A stretch of DNA of 64,000 nucleotides, taken from the NCBI RefSeq assembly GCF_046630445.1, contig NC_092343.1, positions 138,005,501-138,069,500 on the forward strand, in the 5' to 3' direction. Shown here in pieces: positions 10,953-21,502 of this stretch. Every line of letters begins with the position of its first letter. Positions within the stretch are counted from its first letter, which is position 1. A program made the position numbers and the translations under genes. The notes under the pieces were generated by a model that saw nothing but the letters and a program-made list of their open reading frames with translations, was not told the DNA's origin and searched no databases. This DNA is from Rutidosis leptorrhynchoides. Its lineage: Eukaryota > Streptophyta > Magnoliopsida > Asterales > Asteraceae.

Positions 10953-13876
10953 TGTAACGACCCGGCTTTTTCGACTTGTTTTTGTGCCTTGTGTTTTTGA
11001 GAAACTGCGTATTTGTACGTACTGTGTTACTTTATACTCTGGAAACTTGATTTACGTGGTTTACTTTCATTTATATGTTAAAACGTGCCTTAGAGTACGT
11101 ATGATACATAACTTGATCATTGGAAGCCTTTATAACCGTTAGTGTTATTTGACGTTTCGAATAAACCGCGAACTGCGCGCACGTTTAACTTTTGTCGTAA
11201 TAAGAATATTATGACTGCGAAATATTAATTATTATTTTATAATAATAATTACCTGGTTTTTGGATGCTTAATTACGCGTAGTAATTTAATTATGCACAAT
11301 AGTTAGTCTTGTTGGACTTTCCACCTTGTTGGACTTAAGCCCACCCTACTCTAGCTAGTGACCCAATTAAATAGCCAAAGTATTATTTACTAGTGACCCA
11401 TAATAAATAAAATAAATAAAATAAATTAATTAATGAGTCATACAAGCATTTGGATAAGGATTATCCATATGGTTACATGAGATTCTAGCATAAGTACATG
11501 CTTTAGACAACCACTACCCAAAAAGCAAAATGGTGTCTCTCCCTCCCCTCCATGAAAATCACGGCCAAGGAGGCCTCCATGTCATCAATCCTTGTCATTT
11601 ATTTTGCCTATAAATACTAGCCATACTTCTCTCATTTTACACTTGCTTTCATTTTGATTTTCACACACACTTGCTCTTTTCTTTCCTTCCTTTCTAGTAT
11701 TCTTGTAAGTTTTCTTTCCTTCCTCTTTTTCTTTTCAATTTCGTGGCTCATCATCATCATTATATGGAGATCAAGTTCCTTTAACTTTGATCTTGATTTT
11801 ATCTTGTTGATTCAAGTATGAATCCTTCAAGAACATGGAAGATTCAAGCTTTCTAGCTTTGAATCTTCACCAACTTTGTAGATCTACTTATTTTATGCTT
11901 TAATCTTGTTATTTTGTGATAAAGATTCAAACTTTTGTTTGTAATCTTCATGTATCTTCAAGATCCAAGCTTTATGCTTCAAGATCTTCAAGAACAATCA
12001 AGATTCAAGCTTTCTATCTTGAATCTTCATATCTTTTTGTTGTATTTAAGTTTTCTAACTTATGATCTTGTTATTTTGTTGAAAAGATTCAAACTTGTGT
12101 TTGTAATCTTCATGTAGCTTCAAGATCCAAGCTTTATGCTTCAGGATCTTCAAGAACATCAAAGGTGTAAGCTTTCTAGCTTTGCAACCTTGTAACTTGT
12201 GTGAAATGGATCCAAGCTCTCTAGCTTAGGGTTCTATCACCTCATTTGACTTAGATTGTGTTCATACTTGTTTGATTGATGTAAAGTTTGTAGCTTTAGT
12301 TGTAAATGTGACTTGAATTTGTGTTAAGACTAAGGATATGATGTAACCTTGGTTCATCATCCATCTAAGACTCTTGATTGAGTTGTATTTTTACTTGGTC
12401 TTAACATATTGTGTATTTATGGTGGAATCTTAGTCAAGGTGATGCTAAACCATCAACGAGTTGTACACTTGAAGCTACAAGCATCAAGGATGAGAACCGT
12501 GATGAGCATCAAGTACTAAGAACCCCACCGAAGCACCTAACCTACTGTTTTTCGTATCTGATCAGACCACCTGGGCTACTAGAAATTTGATTTTCAGTTA
12601 GTTCGTTTCGAGTAGATGATTTTTCGTTTAGACCTCGTCTTAATCCGAGTTACGGTTTAGGATCTATGGCCTTCCGAAAGTCAATACTCCTTTGTAACGT
12701 TGTGCTGAAAATTCGGACCTACTCGCACTTAGACCGTCACCACGGTCAAACTAAGACGAGTTTGAGTCTAGAAATTGGTCAGCAACTAGAGGACTCCCAT
12801 ACGGAGCCATGGCCACTGATTTTGTATGTTTTCAATTTACGTAGAGGTCGTAGCAGCTGATCCAATTCATTCTATTGTTTTGACCACTATACTTGATTAA
12901 CTTACTTGGCTTTTATGATGATGAATGATGATGATGATGACACTTAACCTTATTTTAGGCACTATTAGAACTTATAAAGACAACCTACTGACCTAGTAAT
13001 CTTTGATTTAGGTTGACGACCTTTCGGACCGACTTTCTACTTGCACACTTTCGTATCAACTTGTATTGCTTATTCACTGTGAGTTATAGCATCCCTTTTT
13101 ACTTTAACTATTTTGGGACTGAGAATACATGCGCTTTTACGTTTTACATACTAGGCACGAGTACTTAAACTTTATATGTGTGTGGGTTATACAACGGCAT
13201 AAACATTCCCCTTAGCACGGTAACGTTTAGTCATTGATTTTTGAACCGGTGAACGCGAATCTTATATATGGATCCATAGGGTTTGACATCCCCACTCGGG
13301 CTAGTCGCGCTAGCATTTAACGGGTGTTTAATACTTCGTGAACATACGCACTCGCCAAGTGTACTTTCAGGGGGTTATAAACGTTAAGTCTAGTTACCGG
13401 GTGCCCACGGTTATACATATACTTTTCATATTGTTTTGTTGCACTGAAATCTCGTGGCCTACCTTACGTTCCTGTTACAACTTAAACTATAGCTCACCAA
13501 CATTCGTGTTGACTTTTTAAGCATGTATTTCTCAGGTGTTTAGACGTTGTTGCTTCCGCTGTTAACCTTGCTGTTCTAGTCTCGGTGTATAGACTTGCTG
13601 TTACAGACTTGCTGTGTTAGACTTCCGCTGCATTACTTAGAGATGTCTCAAGCATGGAAGTTTTACTTTGCATTCGCAACTTATGTTATTTTCAAAACAA
13701 TAGCTTTGTAATGACCTTAGTATCATGTACTCATGTTAATGTTTCCTATTCATCTTTTGTAAAACGTTATCTGTTCATGAATGCAAAACTGGTTTTCAAA
13801 CAGCATATAGTGTTTGACCTTGTAATGATCCTGTTGTTGATGTACCGTACACGATAATTTTGTACGGGGCGTCACA
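10953..13876 (+). repeat. Solo LTR, Ty3/gypsy-type, 2924 bp
   Basis: It begins TGTAACGACCCGG and ends GGGGCGTCACA, flanked by a perfect 5-bp target duplication gaaag (10948-10952 and 13877-13881). No internal retroelement sequence is present, so it is a solo LTR left by LTR-LTR recombination. A TATAAATA box lies at 11609-11616. The region from about 13090 to 13560 shares a downstream module (GAGAATACATG, a TTTGACATCCCC-type block, CACCAAC, TTCTCAGGT) with the other LTRs in the window. The orientation given is that of the TGTAACGACC end. Confidence 0.85.
11740..12235. repeat. Degenerate minisatellite within the solo LTR
   Basis: Imperfect repeats of a GATTCAAGCTTTCTAGCTT / TGAATCTTCA / CTTCAAGATC type recur through this part of the LTR, just downstream of its TATA box. 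They are noncoding in appearance. Confidence 0.6.
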
Positions 13877-13988
13877 GAAAGACACTCCAAGTAGTAGAAA
13901 AAGTCTTCCCTCTCTCTCTTCGACGGATAAAGAGATTGCTTTCAAATGAACATCCGGCCAATAAGTAGGAAAACAATTTACAAAAAAT

Positions 13989-13990
13989 AA

Positions 13991-14042
<52 letters not shown>
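13989..14042. repeat. (AAT)n microsatellite
   Basis: A pure AAT/TAA trinucleotide tract lies directly before the Helitron-like terminus at 14047. Translation of it gives the poly-Tyr frame seen on the minus strand. Confidence 0.95.
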
Positions 14043-14046
<4 letters not shown>

Positions 14047-14770
14047 CTAGAAAAAATTACGTCCGCGCGTTGCGGCGGTTGTGTTTGGATATACATGGTT
14101 AGTGCCTAATATATGTAATGGCATACGCGATTTTAATGTCTTATGAAAGTAATGTCGAGCAAGAACCGAGAGAAAATCGCGAAAAAGGGGGACGAAATGG
14201 CTGGAAATCTGATATTTCCTTTATAAGCTCATGAAGTTAGCAATTGTTCCACCCATTATATATGAAAGGTAGCCCGAAATGGTTAGCCTTTTATAAAAAG
14301 AGTCTATTTCGCGTATAGTTAGTTGCATTTTGTTTGTAAACTTATTTCGAGTTTAATGGTGGTGGCGGTCGAAAATAACTCGGGGCGAATAGAAAGATAA
14401 GTCCCGTGTAAGATGTCGTTGTAGTCAGCATTTTTTAAAAAACATCCGTTTCGAGCGTAGTTAGTTGCGTTTTGTTCTTAATATTATTTCGAGTTGAATG
14501 GTGATAACGGAGAAGCCTAACTAGCGGCATGAGAAAAGACAAATCCCGTCAAAAAAGTTGGTAGGATTTTTTGTGTGGGTGTAATATTAAATTGAAAATT
14601 TCATTCAACACCCTATACGAAGGGGGTGAAAATGTAAATGAGCATGAAAAGTTACATGTATTACCTAAAGTGTGGGGGTTGAAATTGTAATTTTATAAGG
14701 ATAGATAGGGATGTCGTTTGATTGTCTTTGGATGGTGTAAACGACCATAAATTGCATTCCCTTTAGTATA
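14047..14770 (-). mobile_element. Helitron-like non-autonomous element 1
   Basis: Read on the minus strand, the right end is a hairpin-forming CCGCAACGCGCGG segment followed by a short AT-rich spacer and CTAG (14047-14050), then T. This is the plant Helitron 3' signature. The interior has two diverged copies of a repeat containing GTTTCG-GCGTAGTTAGTTGCGTTTTGTT-like and TTATTTCGAGTT blocks. The 5' TC end is only approximately placed. No coding sequence is present. Confidence 0.5.
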
Positions 14771-14772
14771 TA

Positions 14773-15311
14773 CTAGAAAAAAATTCGCCCGCGCGTTGCT
14801 GCGGTTGTATTCGACGCGCGGTCGAATTTGGATATACGTTGTTTGGTACCTAATATATCTAGTAGGTTGGGTTGTTTGTTGGACGTGTATGTATATGTAT
14901 GTAATATAGGCCGAAATATTTAGTTTTTTTTTTTAACGATTTCTGTTTCGCGTATAGTTAGTCGCGTGGTGTTCGTAAAATTATTTCGAGTTAAACGGTG
15001 GTCTTGGAAAAATTTAACTCGTACCGAGCGAGAATATAGGGCCCGTTATTTAGTTTTTTTAACAATGTTCGTTTCGCGTATAGTTAGTTCCGTTGGGTTC
15101 GCCTGATTTTTTTGAGTTGAACGGTGGTCTCGAAAAAATTTAACTCGCACGGAGCTAGAAGATAGGGCCCGTTAAAAATTCGGGTGAAATTAGTTTCTTT
15201 TATTCTAATAAAATTATATATTTACGCTTTCTACCTCTGAAAAAGTGTAAACTTGAGGGGCCATTTTGTAAATTGAGCCGAATTTGAAGGACCGTTTGTA
15301 GTATATAGGTA
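14773..15311 (-). mobile_element. Helitron-like non-autonomous element 2
   Basis: This is a second, adjacent element with the same type of end (CTAG at 14773-14776 and a CCCGCGCGTTGC hairpin on the plus strand) and the same orientation as element 1. Its interior has two close copies of a ~120-bp unit containing TTTCGCGTATAGTTAGT, GGTGGTC and AGGGCCCGTTA. The far boundary is approximate. Confidence 0.5.
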
Positions 15312-18300
15312 TAACAAGACGTAGAGGTGCGCTTCGCTGCTGAATATTGTCTGCGATTACGTGGTTGGCTATTCATTAGTTGAAGACTTCCATTAGTCCC
15401 ATGTGTTTCAAAATAATGTAAATTAAAATCAAAGGCTCAAAGTATGACTAAACAAATACATATTACGAAATCAGAAAATACTACTACACATTTTACAACT
15501 ATGTATATCATTAGCTATATATATGTATTATGTATTATGTGTAAACAATAAATAGTAATGTAAAAAGCAACCTGATGGTATCAACCTAGAGTTGCTTCAA
15601 CCGAAAAAGTAGTATACATTATCAACATGAATCATACAAGACTTACCACAATCGTTAACCCTTCACGTTTCACACACATAAACAACATACTTCTACTATT
15701 ACGATCTCCTTAAGTATTTGCTAATTCATACCAACAATTTAGAAGATAGTAGCCACAACATTCTACCTTTAGTCACAACATTCGTTTCGTATTAGCTATA
15801 CATACATGTCATGTATACAATTTTTTCATGCTAAAAGTGACACAACTTGGTCTACTTTTGAGCATCCCATACTATCCATTTCATATTGCTGAGCCATCCA
15901 AACCCAAGATATAACTCATCCGAATTTAGCTTCAACAAATGTTGCCTGTATGGTATGAATATACTCCTCAAACCTTCATTACTCAAGCAACATTATTATA
16001 AAACACCTAAAATGAAGTCAAACTCATGTTCTTGAATGTTTTAATTATAATAATCAAAATCAAAGTTCCTTAATAATGTGAACCTCAAACTTCTAAAAGC
16101 ATAACTTTTGTTTTACAATTAGCCAAAAATAAAAGCGCATGCCTTCATAATGGCAATAACGAAAGAACATTGCAGATATACAAAAAAATAAGTTACTAAT
16201 AATTTGTGAATTACAAATGAGCCATAATGCAACTTTGGAAACAAAGTGGCAATTCCAACCCATTTACTCATAAAATGAAACAATTTGGGTTGTGGGGCAT
16301 ACCGACGTGTACTAAATATGACCTCTTTCAAGTTTCAACTCATTTTATTTTTAAATCATTTTGACCCATTTTAAAACTCCAAATCATTCTAATTCTAATT
16401 ATAACTTTCTAGGACAATGGAATGTTGAAATTACTTGATCAAAAAAGGTACTCTGATAGATGAGCGAATTAAGTATCCAATATCTATGCAATAAATAGTC
16501 AATTAGGTAGCGCCTGTTGCTACCACCTGATAAATAAGAGCATCAAAAAAGATGCATACAAGTTCTTAGAAAGTTCACTACCTATTTAGTTGAAAGATTC
16601 ACCACACCTTAACACCCCCATTGATTAAACCTTGGGCAAGAACAACAGAAGTTCTCAACAGTTTCTTCCAATTCTACCTATATTGATGCAGAATTGCAAA
16701 ATAATTTTTTATACTATCCTACTTTATGATCACAACTGAAAATATACTATTCAACTTATCATTCTAATGCTTTACAAAAGTATATTTATTATTTATAGAG
16801 AAAGTAATGTACATTTTTGATGAGAAATATAATAAATACCTACTGCTTTTTTAAAAGAATTATAGAGACAGTAAAGTTAGGGACAATATAATGTACCTCT
16901 TTAGCAACGATCACACTATCATTTACAACTGTACGGGAACCATACTCTCTCCATCACTACGTTGCGTCCTTTAGGACCCAAAGTCACTCCTACTGATCCG
17001 CAAGCTTGTTCACATCAATCTACATGGAAACATGGATATATATTACCATGAGTGCAGTCATAATACCACACATTCAGATCTTGGTTTGTAGGAACAATTT
17101 AATGAATTATGATTAAAAGTTGATAGTTTTGTCCATTTTCTGATCTCCAAACTTAATGGAACAATTTAATTAAAAGTAAAAAAGATGTTCAACATATCTG
17201 GTTCATGGCCTTGAAATCGAAATATGTCGTTAATAGTTGTTAGTACTACAAAGGATCTCCACTAGGTATGCAAGAGCTTAAATGCAGGCAACTTTTTTTA
17301 TTTTTTCATCAATAGCCGAGAAAAATCCTTAGCAGCTTTTAAATGACCAGCCCTACGCAATATAATCAGTTTTTGTTGCTACAGAAGGTAATGCACTCAC
17401 GGATTGTTAGTCAAGAAACTCATACCCAATTAAAAAACGATAAGAAACATAATTAATATCTAAAACTAACATCAATTATAGAATGTAGTTCTTAGAAAAA
17501 TGATAATGATGTGTTACCAAGCCCATTTTTCAGCAAGCTGAGTAATGACTTCATCAAATTGTTGATCATAGATAAGTTAGCTTACCTTGTTTCTTGCTTC
17601 AAGAACATATACATCATTAATTCCCACTGCAGATTTTCAAATGTTACTTGATTGTTGCATAATAATTTAAATTAATAAAATACGGAGAGACGTCGATGGG
17701 ACTATTTCTTACTTGGGTCGGTTCTCATCCTTGAGTTTTGTTATTTTCTTTCCAAACTGTTTCTTTAAAGACATTGTATCATATCCACCAAAAAACTTCG
17801 TCCGAATGCATAATGTACATGTAATTAGCAATAACTTTCATGATCTATTAACAACATGTAAAATAAACATGTTAGTCGTATCAGTCAATAACTCACTTCA
17901 TAATTCATTTTAAATCAAAATTACAACAAAGCCCTTTCCTCAAAACTTCAACAAATGAACATATAACATTTTTCATATTTAAACTATACAACTCACCTTA
18001 GCTGTATCAGTCAATAGTCAGTTAGTCATTTTTGTAGGATACAATGCACAAAAGTGACCTTCTCTTGAAAACACAGGCCTGTAAAATTCAAGTAAATCCC
18101 ATTGAGGCATTTCGGTGAACACGTGGCTTACAACACAAATTAGTTACTTCCATCATGAAATGCACACGAACCCATAGAGCATATGAAACATAAATCAAAC
18201 AAAAAAAATATGCCTAGTTAAACGAAAGGATTACCTGAAGAAAGAAATGTAAATAAATAAAGTAGAACAACAGCAATATTTTCGAGTTTCTGTCGAACAC

Positions 18301-19282
18301 CATCTTGCACAAATAAGCGAATTTTTTTTTAGAAAATAACTAACTATAGAGCAGATGAGACGCATATTAAACAAAGAATAATAGCTTTGAAGATGCAAAA
18401 TTGTTTACACAAAAAAACCACTATACATAAAGCTAATCAATTACTCCATATAAGGAAAAGAAAACACTACCAGAACCTAAAGTTATTAATTTCAACAGGA
18501 AGAAACTCACCGTATGTAACCTTGTTAGTGCATACATTGAGTAAATACCGTCATCTGTTGTCATTCAGATCCGTGTTCAACGTCAATCTCAAATTAGACA
18601 ACCACAACTATTCAAAGACAACAACAATTAAATACAGAGTAATTAATAACCAATTTAATAGAGGCATAAAAGAAAAAGGAAAAAAAAAACAAATTTCGAT
18701 TTTCGATGTTAGGTAGAAGATGATTTAAGACATGAATATGAAATTCTAAGAGGGGTTTACATCTAAATTGCAAGATGATTCAAGATATGAATTTGAAATT
18801 CTAAGACGGATTTAAGATGTCAGGTAGTGATCAGGATTTTTTATGCTTCTAAGATAAGAGAACAAAGGATTAGGCAAAAACTATCAACAAATTGACAGCC
18901 AAAAGACCTAAACAAATCAGAAATCAAAAAGAACGATGCAAACCTGTGAAGAACCCTCGAAAAAGTAGAAAATATGCAACAGATACGATTTGAAGAATAA
19001 GAAAAGGAAAAACTAAATGAGAAGGTAAGTAGGTGGTGGTGATGATGAAGGAGGACAGGGGAAGAAGGACATGGAAGACATACGTTGGTGTCCTTGGCCA
19101 TCCCTCTCTGTTCAGCTTCCCACGAAATGTATGGGTTGTTTGTTTGAAACAGTACACGCTTCCTATTCTTTTCATTAAAAAAAGTGTACAGTTGTTGGGA
19201 ACAGTTGTTGGGCAAGTGTACAGTTGTTGGGCTTGTAGGTCCATTTGAGTAAATTAGCTCTTTTAAAGAGTTTTTTTTTTTG
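15312..19282. other. Gene-poor stretch with exon-like debris
   Basis: No complete gene was recognised. Besides the chaperonin exon at 16897-17021, minus-strand stretches near 17520-17640 look exon-like: frames reading YDQQFDEVITQLAEKW and AVGINDVYVLEARNK, the second followed by GTAAGC. I do not recognise them. Minus 18870-19250 is a pyrimidine-rich open frame resembling a 5' UTR or first exon. Together these may be relics of a decayed minus-strand gene; this is a weak inference. Confidence 0.35.
16897..17021 (-). pseudogene. Chaperonin-60 beta (plastid) exon fragment
   Basis: On the minus strand this reads VNKLAD, then VGVTLGPKGRNVVMER, then REYGSRTVVNDSVIVAKE, ending at a GT donor. It matches the conserved N-terminal apical-approach segment of plant plastid Cpn60-beta (NKLADLVGVTLGPKGRNVV, YGSPKIVNDGVTVAKE). 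Two frame changes are needed to read through it: one after LAD and one after NVVMER. No other Cpn60 exon was found nearby, so it is a broken fragment, either a decayed duplicate or a captured exon. Confidence 0.6.
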
Positions 19283-19375
19283 GGGATTATCACCAAAATG
19301 CCCTTTTTTTAAGCTTGTTGACTGACAGTCCTAAAAAAAAAAGTTTGACAATTTGCCCTCGCAAGGCGCAAGACA
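19283..19375 (+). repeat. MULE left terminal inverted repeat
   Basis: This 93-bp repeat matches the reverse complement of 24513-24605 with only a few substitutions and one-base differences in homopolymer runs. Shared landmarks in order are GGGATTATCACC, AAGCTTGTTGACTGACAG, GTTTGACAATTTGCCC and TCGCAAGGCGCAAGACA. Confidence 0.93.
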
Positions 19376-19440
19376 GCTTGCGTCCTTGCGACCTTGCGAC
19401 ATTGCGTCTTTGCGACGTTGCGACCTTGCGTGTAGCAGTA
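19355..19440. repeat. Left subterminal CTTGCG cluster
   Basis: Dense CTTGCGTC, CTTGCGAC and TTGCGTCTTTGCG units adjoin the left terminal repeat and mirror the right subterminal cluster. Such subterminal motifs are candidate transposase-binding sites; that role is inferred. Confidence 0.7.
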
Positions 19441-19910
19441 AAAGAACTAGTTAAATGATCAGTTTGCGTTCACTGTTCCCACACACATACGCAAACTCCT
19501 CTCTGGTGCCCTTTCGCTCGTCATTCGCAAGATCCAAACACTCGCAAATCACTCGCAAAATCTTCATCATCATCCTCACGTCATCCTCCTCACATCTTCA
19601 TCGTTACTAGATCTTCTTCATCCTTCCATCTTCGATCTTCCCGAGTACAAGCGAGCTTCTACGCCACCAACATCATCGAATCACCATCATCGTTCACTGA
19701 GTTTTGGAAACGTTTATTGGGAATTGCATTTTCTGGTTATTTGGAAAACATAGTAAGTTTGTTAATAATTATAAACTTATGCATGTTTTGTTTTGTTTTG
19801 TTTTTAGCTTTATAACATTCATAATCAACTTGATCTGATTATAGCATATTGATGGATGGGCTACCTTCCTGTTGAGATTTCGGCAGAGGTTTCTGCCCCG
19901 AGCTAGCCAG

Positions 19911-20953
19911 ATGTCCTCGAGTCCTCAGTTTCCGATTGCAGATTATACATGTAGTTCTCGATGGACGATTATGCCATTGGGTTTCCTCAATCAACTGGAG
20001 AAATTCAAGTCCTTTTATGATGATGACACTCAAAATGAGGAGGAGAAGGGGGATACATCTAATCCTGAAGCAGAGGGGATCATTAAATTCAATCCCCCAG
20101 ATTATATGTATTTGATTGGTCTTGGGGATGGTAGTGATGACCTTTATCCATCCTGGGCTGAATGTGATAAGGTTAGTCCTTTTTTTTTATATAAACTATA
20201 CATTTTGAGTAAACTGTAATAGGCGCAAGACAAATCTTGCGCCCTTGCGTCCGTTCGCAAACACTCTCTTGCGTCCTTGCGACCCTCGCAAGATTAACCT
20301 TGCGTCTTCATTATGGACGCAAAGTAAAATTTGCGTACATGCGTCCACCCGCAAGGTAGACCTTGCGTCCTTGCTCCTGACGCAAGGTCTACCTTGCGTC
20401 CTTACGTGTCTCGCAAGGTCAACCTTGCGTCCTTCCTTCTTGACTTTTTATGTTTCTTTTGTTGCAGGTTTTGATTCCAGTACATTTTTCAGATCCTGAA
20501 CATTTTATACTACTCACTTTGAACTTAGATGAACAGAGAGTATTAGTCTATGATAGTTTAAAGGGTTGTTTGAAAAAAGTTCAACTCGAGGCTGTCTTCA
20601 AAAACTTATCAGACAACTTGCCGTTATATTTGAAGGCTATTGATTACTTTAACAAGAAGCAGGACTCACAAATTGTTGACTATTATGAGAACAGAGAAGA
20701 TGTAGAGTTGATGATCGAGGATGCACCGTATGTGCCAATGCAGAGTGGTGGCCATGGTGATTGTGGTGTTTGGGTCTGCCTTCATATGGAGAAGATAGTT
20801 TTTGGTTGGGATCAGATTGACAACATTGGAGACCCTAAAAAGGCTGCTAAGGACTATAGAATTCGAATGGCAAGAACATTCTTCCGTGCACGCTTTGATA
20901 CACAGGAACCACCACCACCAGAGGACCCAGAGGACCCAAAGGTTGTTAATTAG
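19911..20953 (+). CDS. Ulp1-type cysteine protease of the MULE
   Basis: This is the C-terminal catalytic region of a Ulp1/SENP-like (C48) protease, which in this family cleaves SUMO or a related substrate. Two exons: 19911-20171 and 20468-20953 (TAA). The intron, 20172-20467, has GT-AG borders and keeps phase, giving 248 residues from the ATG at 19911. Catalytic-type residues are visible: His in VHFSDPEHFILLTL, Asp in VLVYDSL, and Cys in MQSGGHGDCGVWVC. The open frame extends upstream of the ATG to about 19846 (HIDGWATFLLRFR, after a TTATAG acceptor), so a longer product with an upstream exon is possible. None could be identified, and the copy may be N-terminally truncated relative to full MULE Ulp1 proteins. 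It converges with the transposase gene; the 42-bp hairpin array starts 75 bp after its stop. Confidence 0.83.
20221..20441. repeat. Palindromic CGCAAG repeats inside the Ulp1 intron
   Basis: Most of the Ulp1 intron consists of ~31-40-bp units built on inverted CGCAAGGT/ACCTTGCG arms. One unit, CGCAAGGTAGACCTTGCG, is a perfect 8-bp-arm palindrome with a 2-base loop; two neighbours are CGCAAGGTCTACCTTGCG and CGCAAGGTCAACCTTGCG. The arrangement would fold into a row of hairpins in RNA or single-stranded DNA. Confidence 0.85.
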
Positions 20954-21027
20954 TTAACTTGCAGATGTAATTATTATACAGTTTTTAGGTAAAACATGTA
21001 ATTTTTGTATGTAAATAATCTGGGACA

Positions 21028-21405
21028 GACGCAAGGACTTTTTTGCGTCCTTGCTTCTGGTTTTTTGACAGACGCAAGGTGTTGTTTGCGTCCTTGCGTC
21101 TCTTTAAATGGCTTACGCAAGGTTTTGTTTACGTTCTTGCGTATGTTTGAAGGAACGCAAGGTTTTGTTTGCGTTCTTGCGTATGTTTGAAGGCTTATGC
21201 AAGGTTATGTTTGCATCCTTGCGTCTCTTTAAAAGATATACGCAAGTTGATGTTTGCGTGCTTGCGTATGTTTCATGACATACGCAAGGTATTGTTTGAA
21301 AAGTTGCGTCTTTTTTAAAGACAGACGCAAGTTATTGTTTGCGTATTTGCGTATGTTTGATGACATACGCAAGATTTTTCTTGCGTTCTTGCGTCTCTAT
21401 GTAGG
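21028..21405. repeat. Nine-unit 42-bp hairpin minisatellite
   Basis: Nine consecutive units average exactly 42 bp. Each has the form (G/T)ACGCAAGG, a short T-rich loop, TTGCGT, then CTTGCGT(A/C)T and a TTT-rich linker. The two arms of a unit are inverted copies, so each unit can form a hairpin. The array sits between the convergent 3' ends of the Ulp1 gene (stop 20953) and the transposase (stop 21503). Confidence 0.88.
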
Positions 21406-21502
21406 TTAATCTATGACACATATTTAAACAACTAACTGAGACTGATAAACAACAAACTGAGACTGATAAACAAGCAACTAATTCTGGTCCCCTAATTCTG
21501 GT

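Noticed and set aside
12666-13857. Several 60-67-codon plus-strand frames
   Set aside because: They lie inside the solo LTR, share no frame continuity and have no family features.
21028-21405. CRISPR-like regular repeat array
   Set aside because: The units are directly adjoining and lack unique spacers, the context is a plant transposon, and the repeats match the element's own subterminal motifs.
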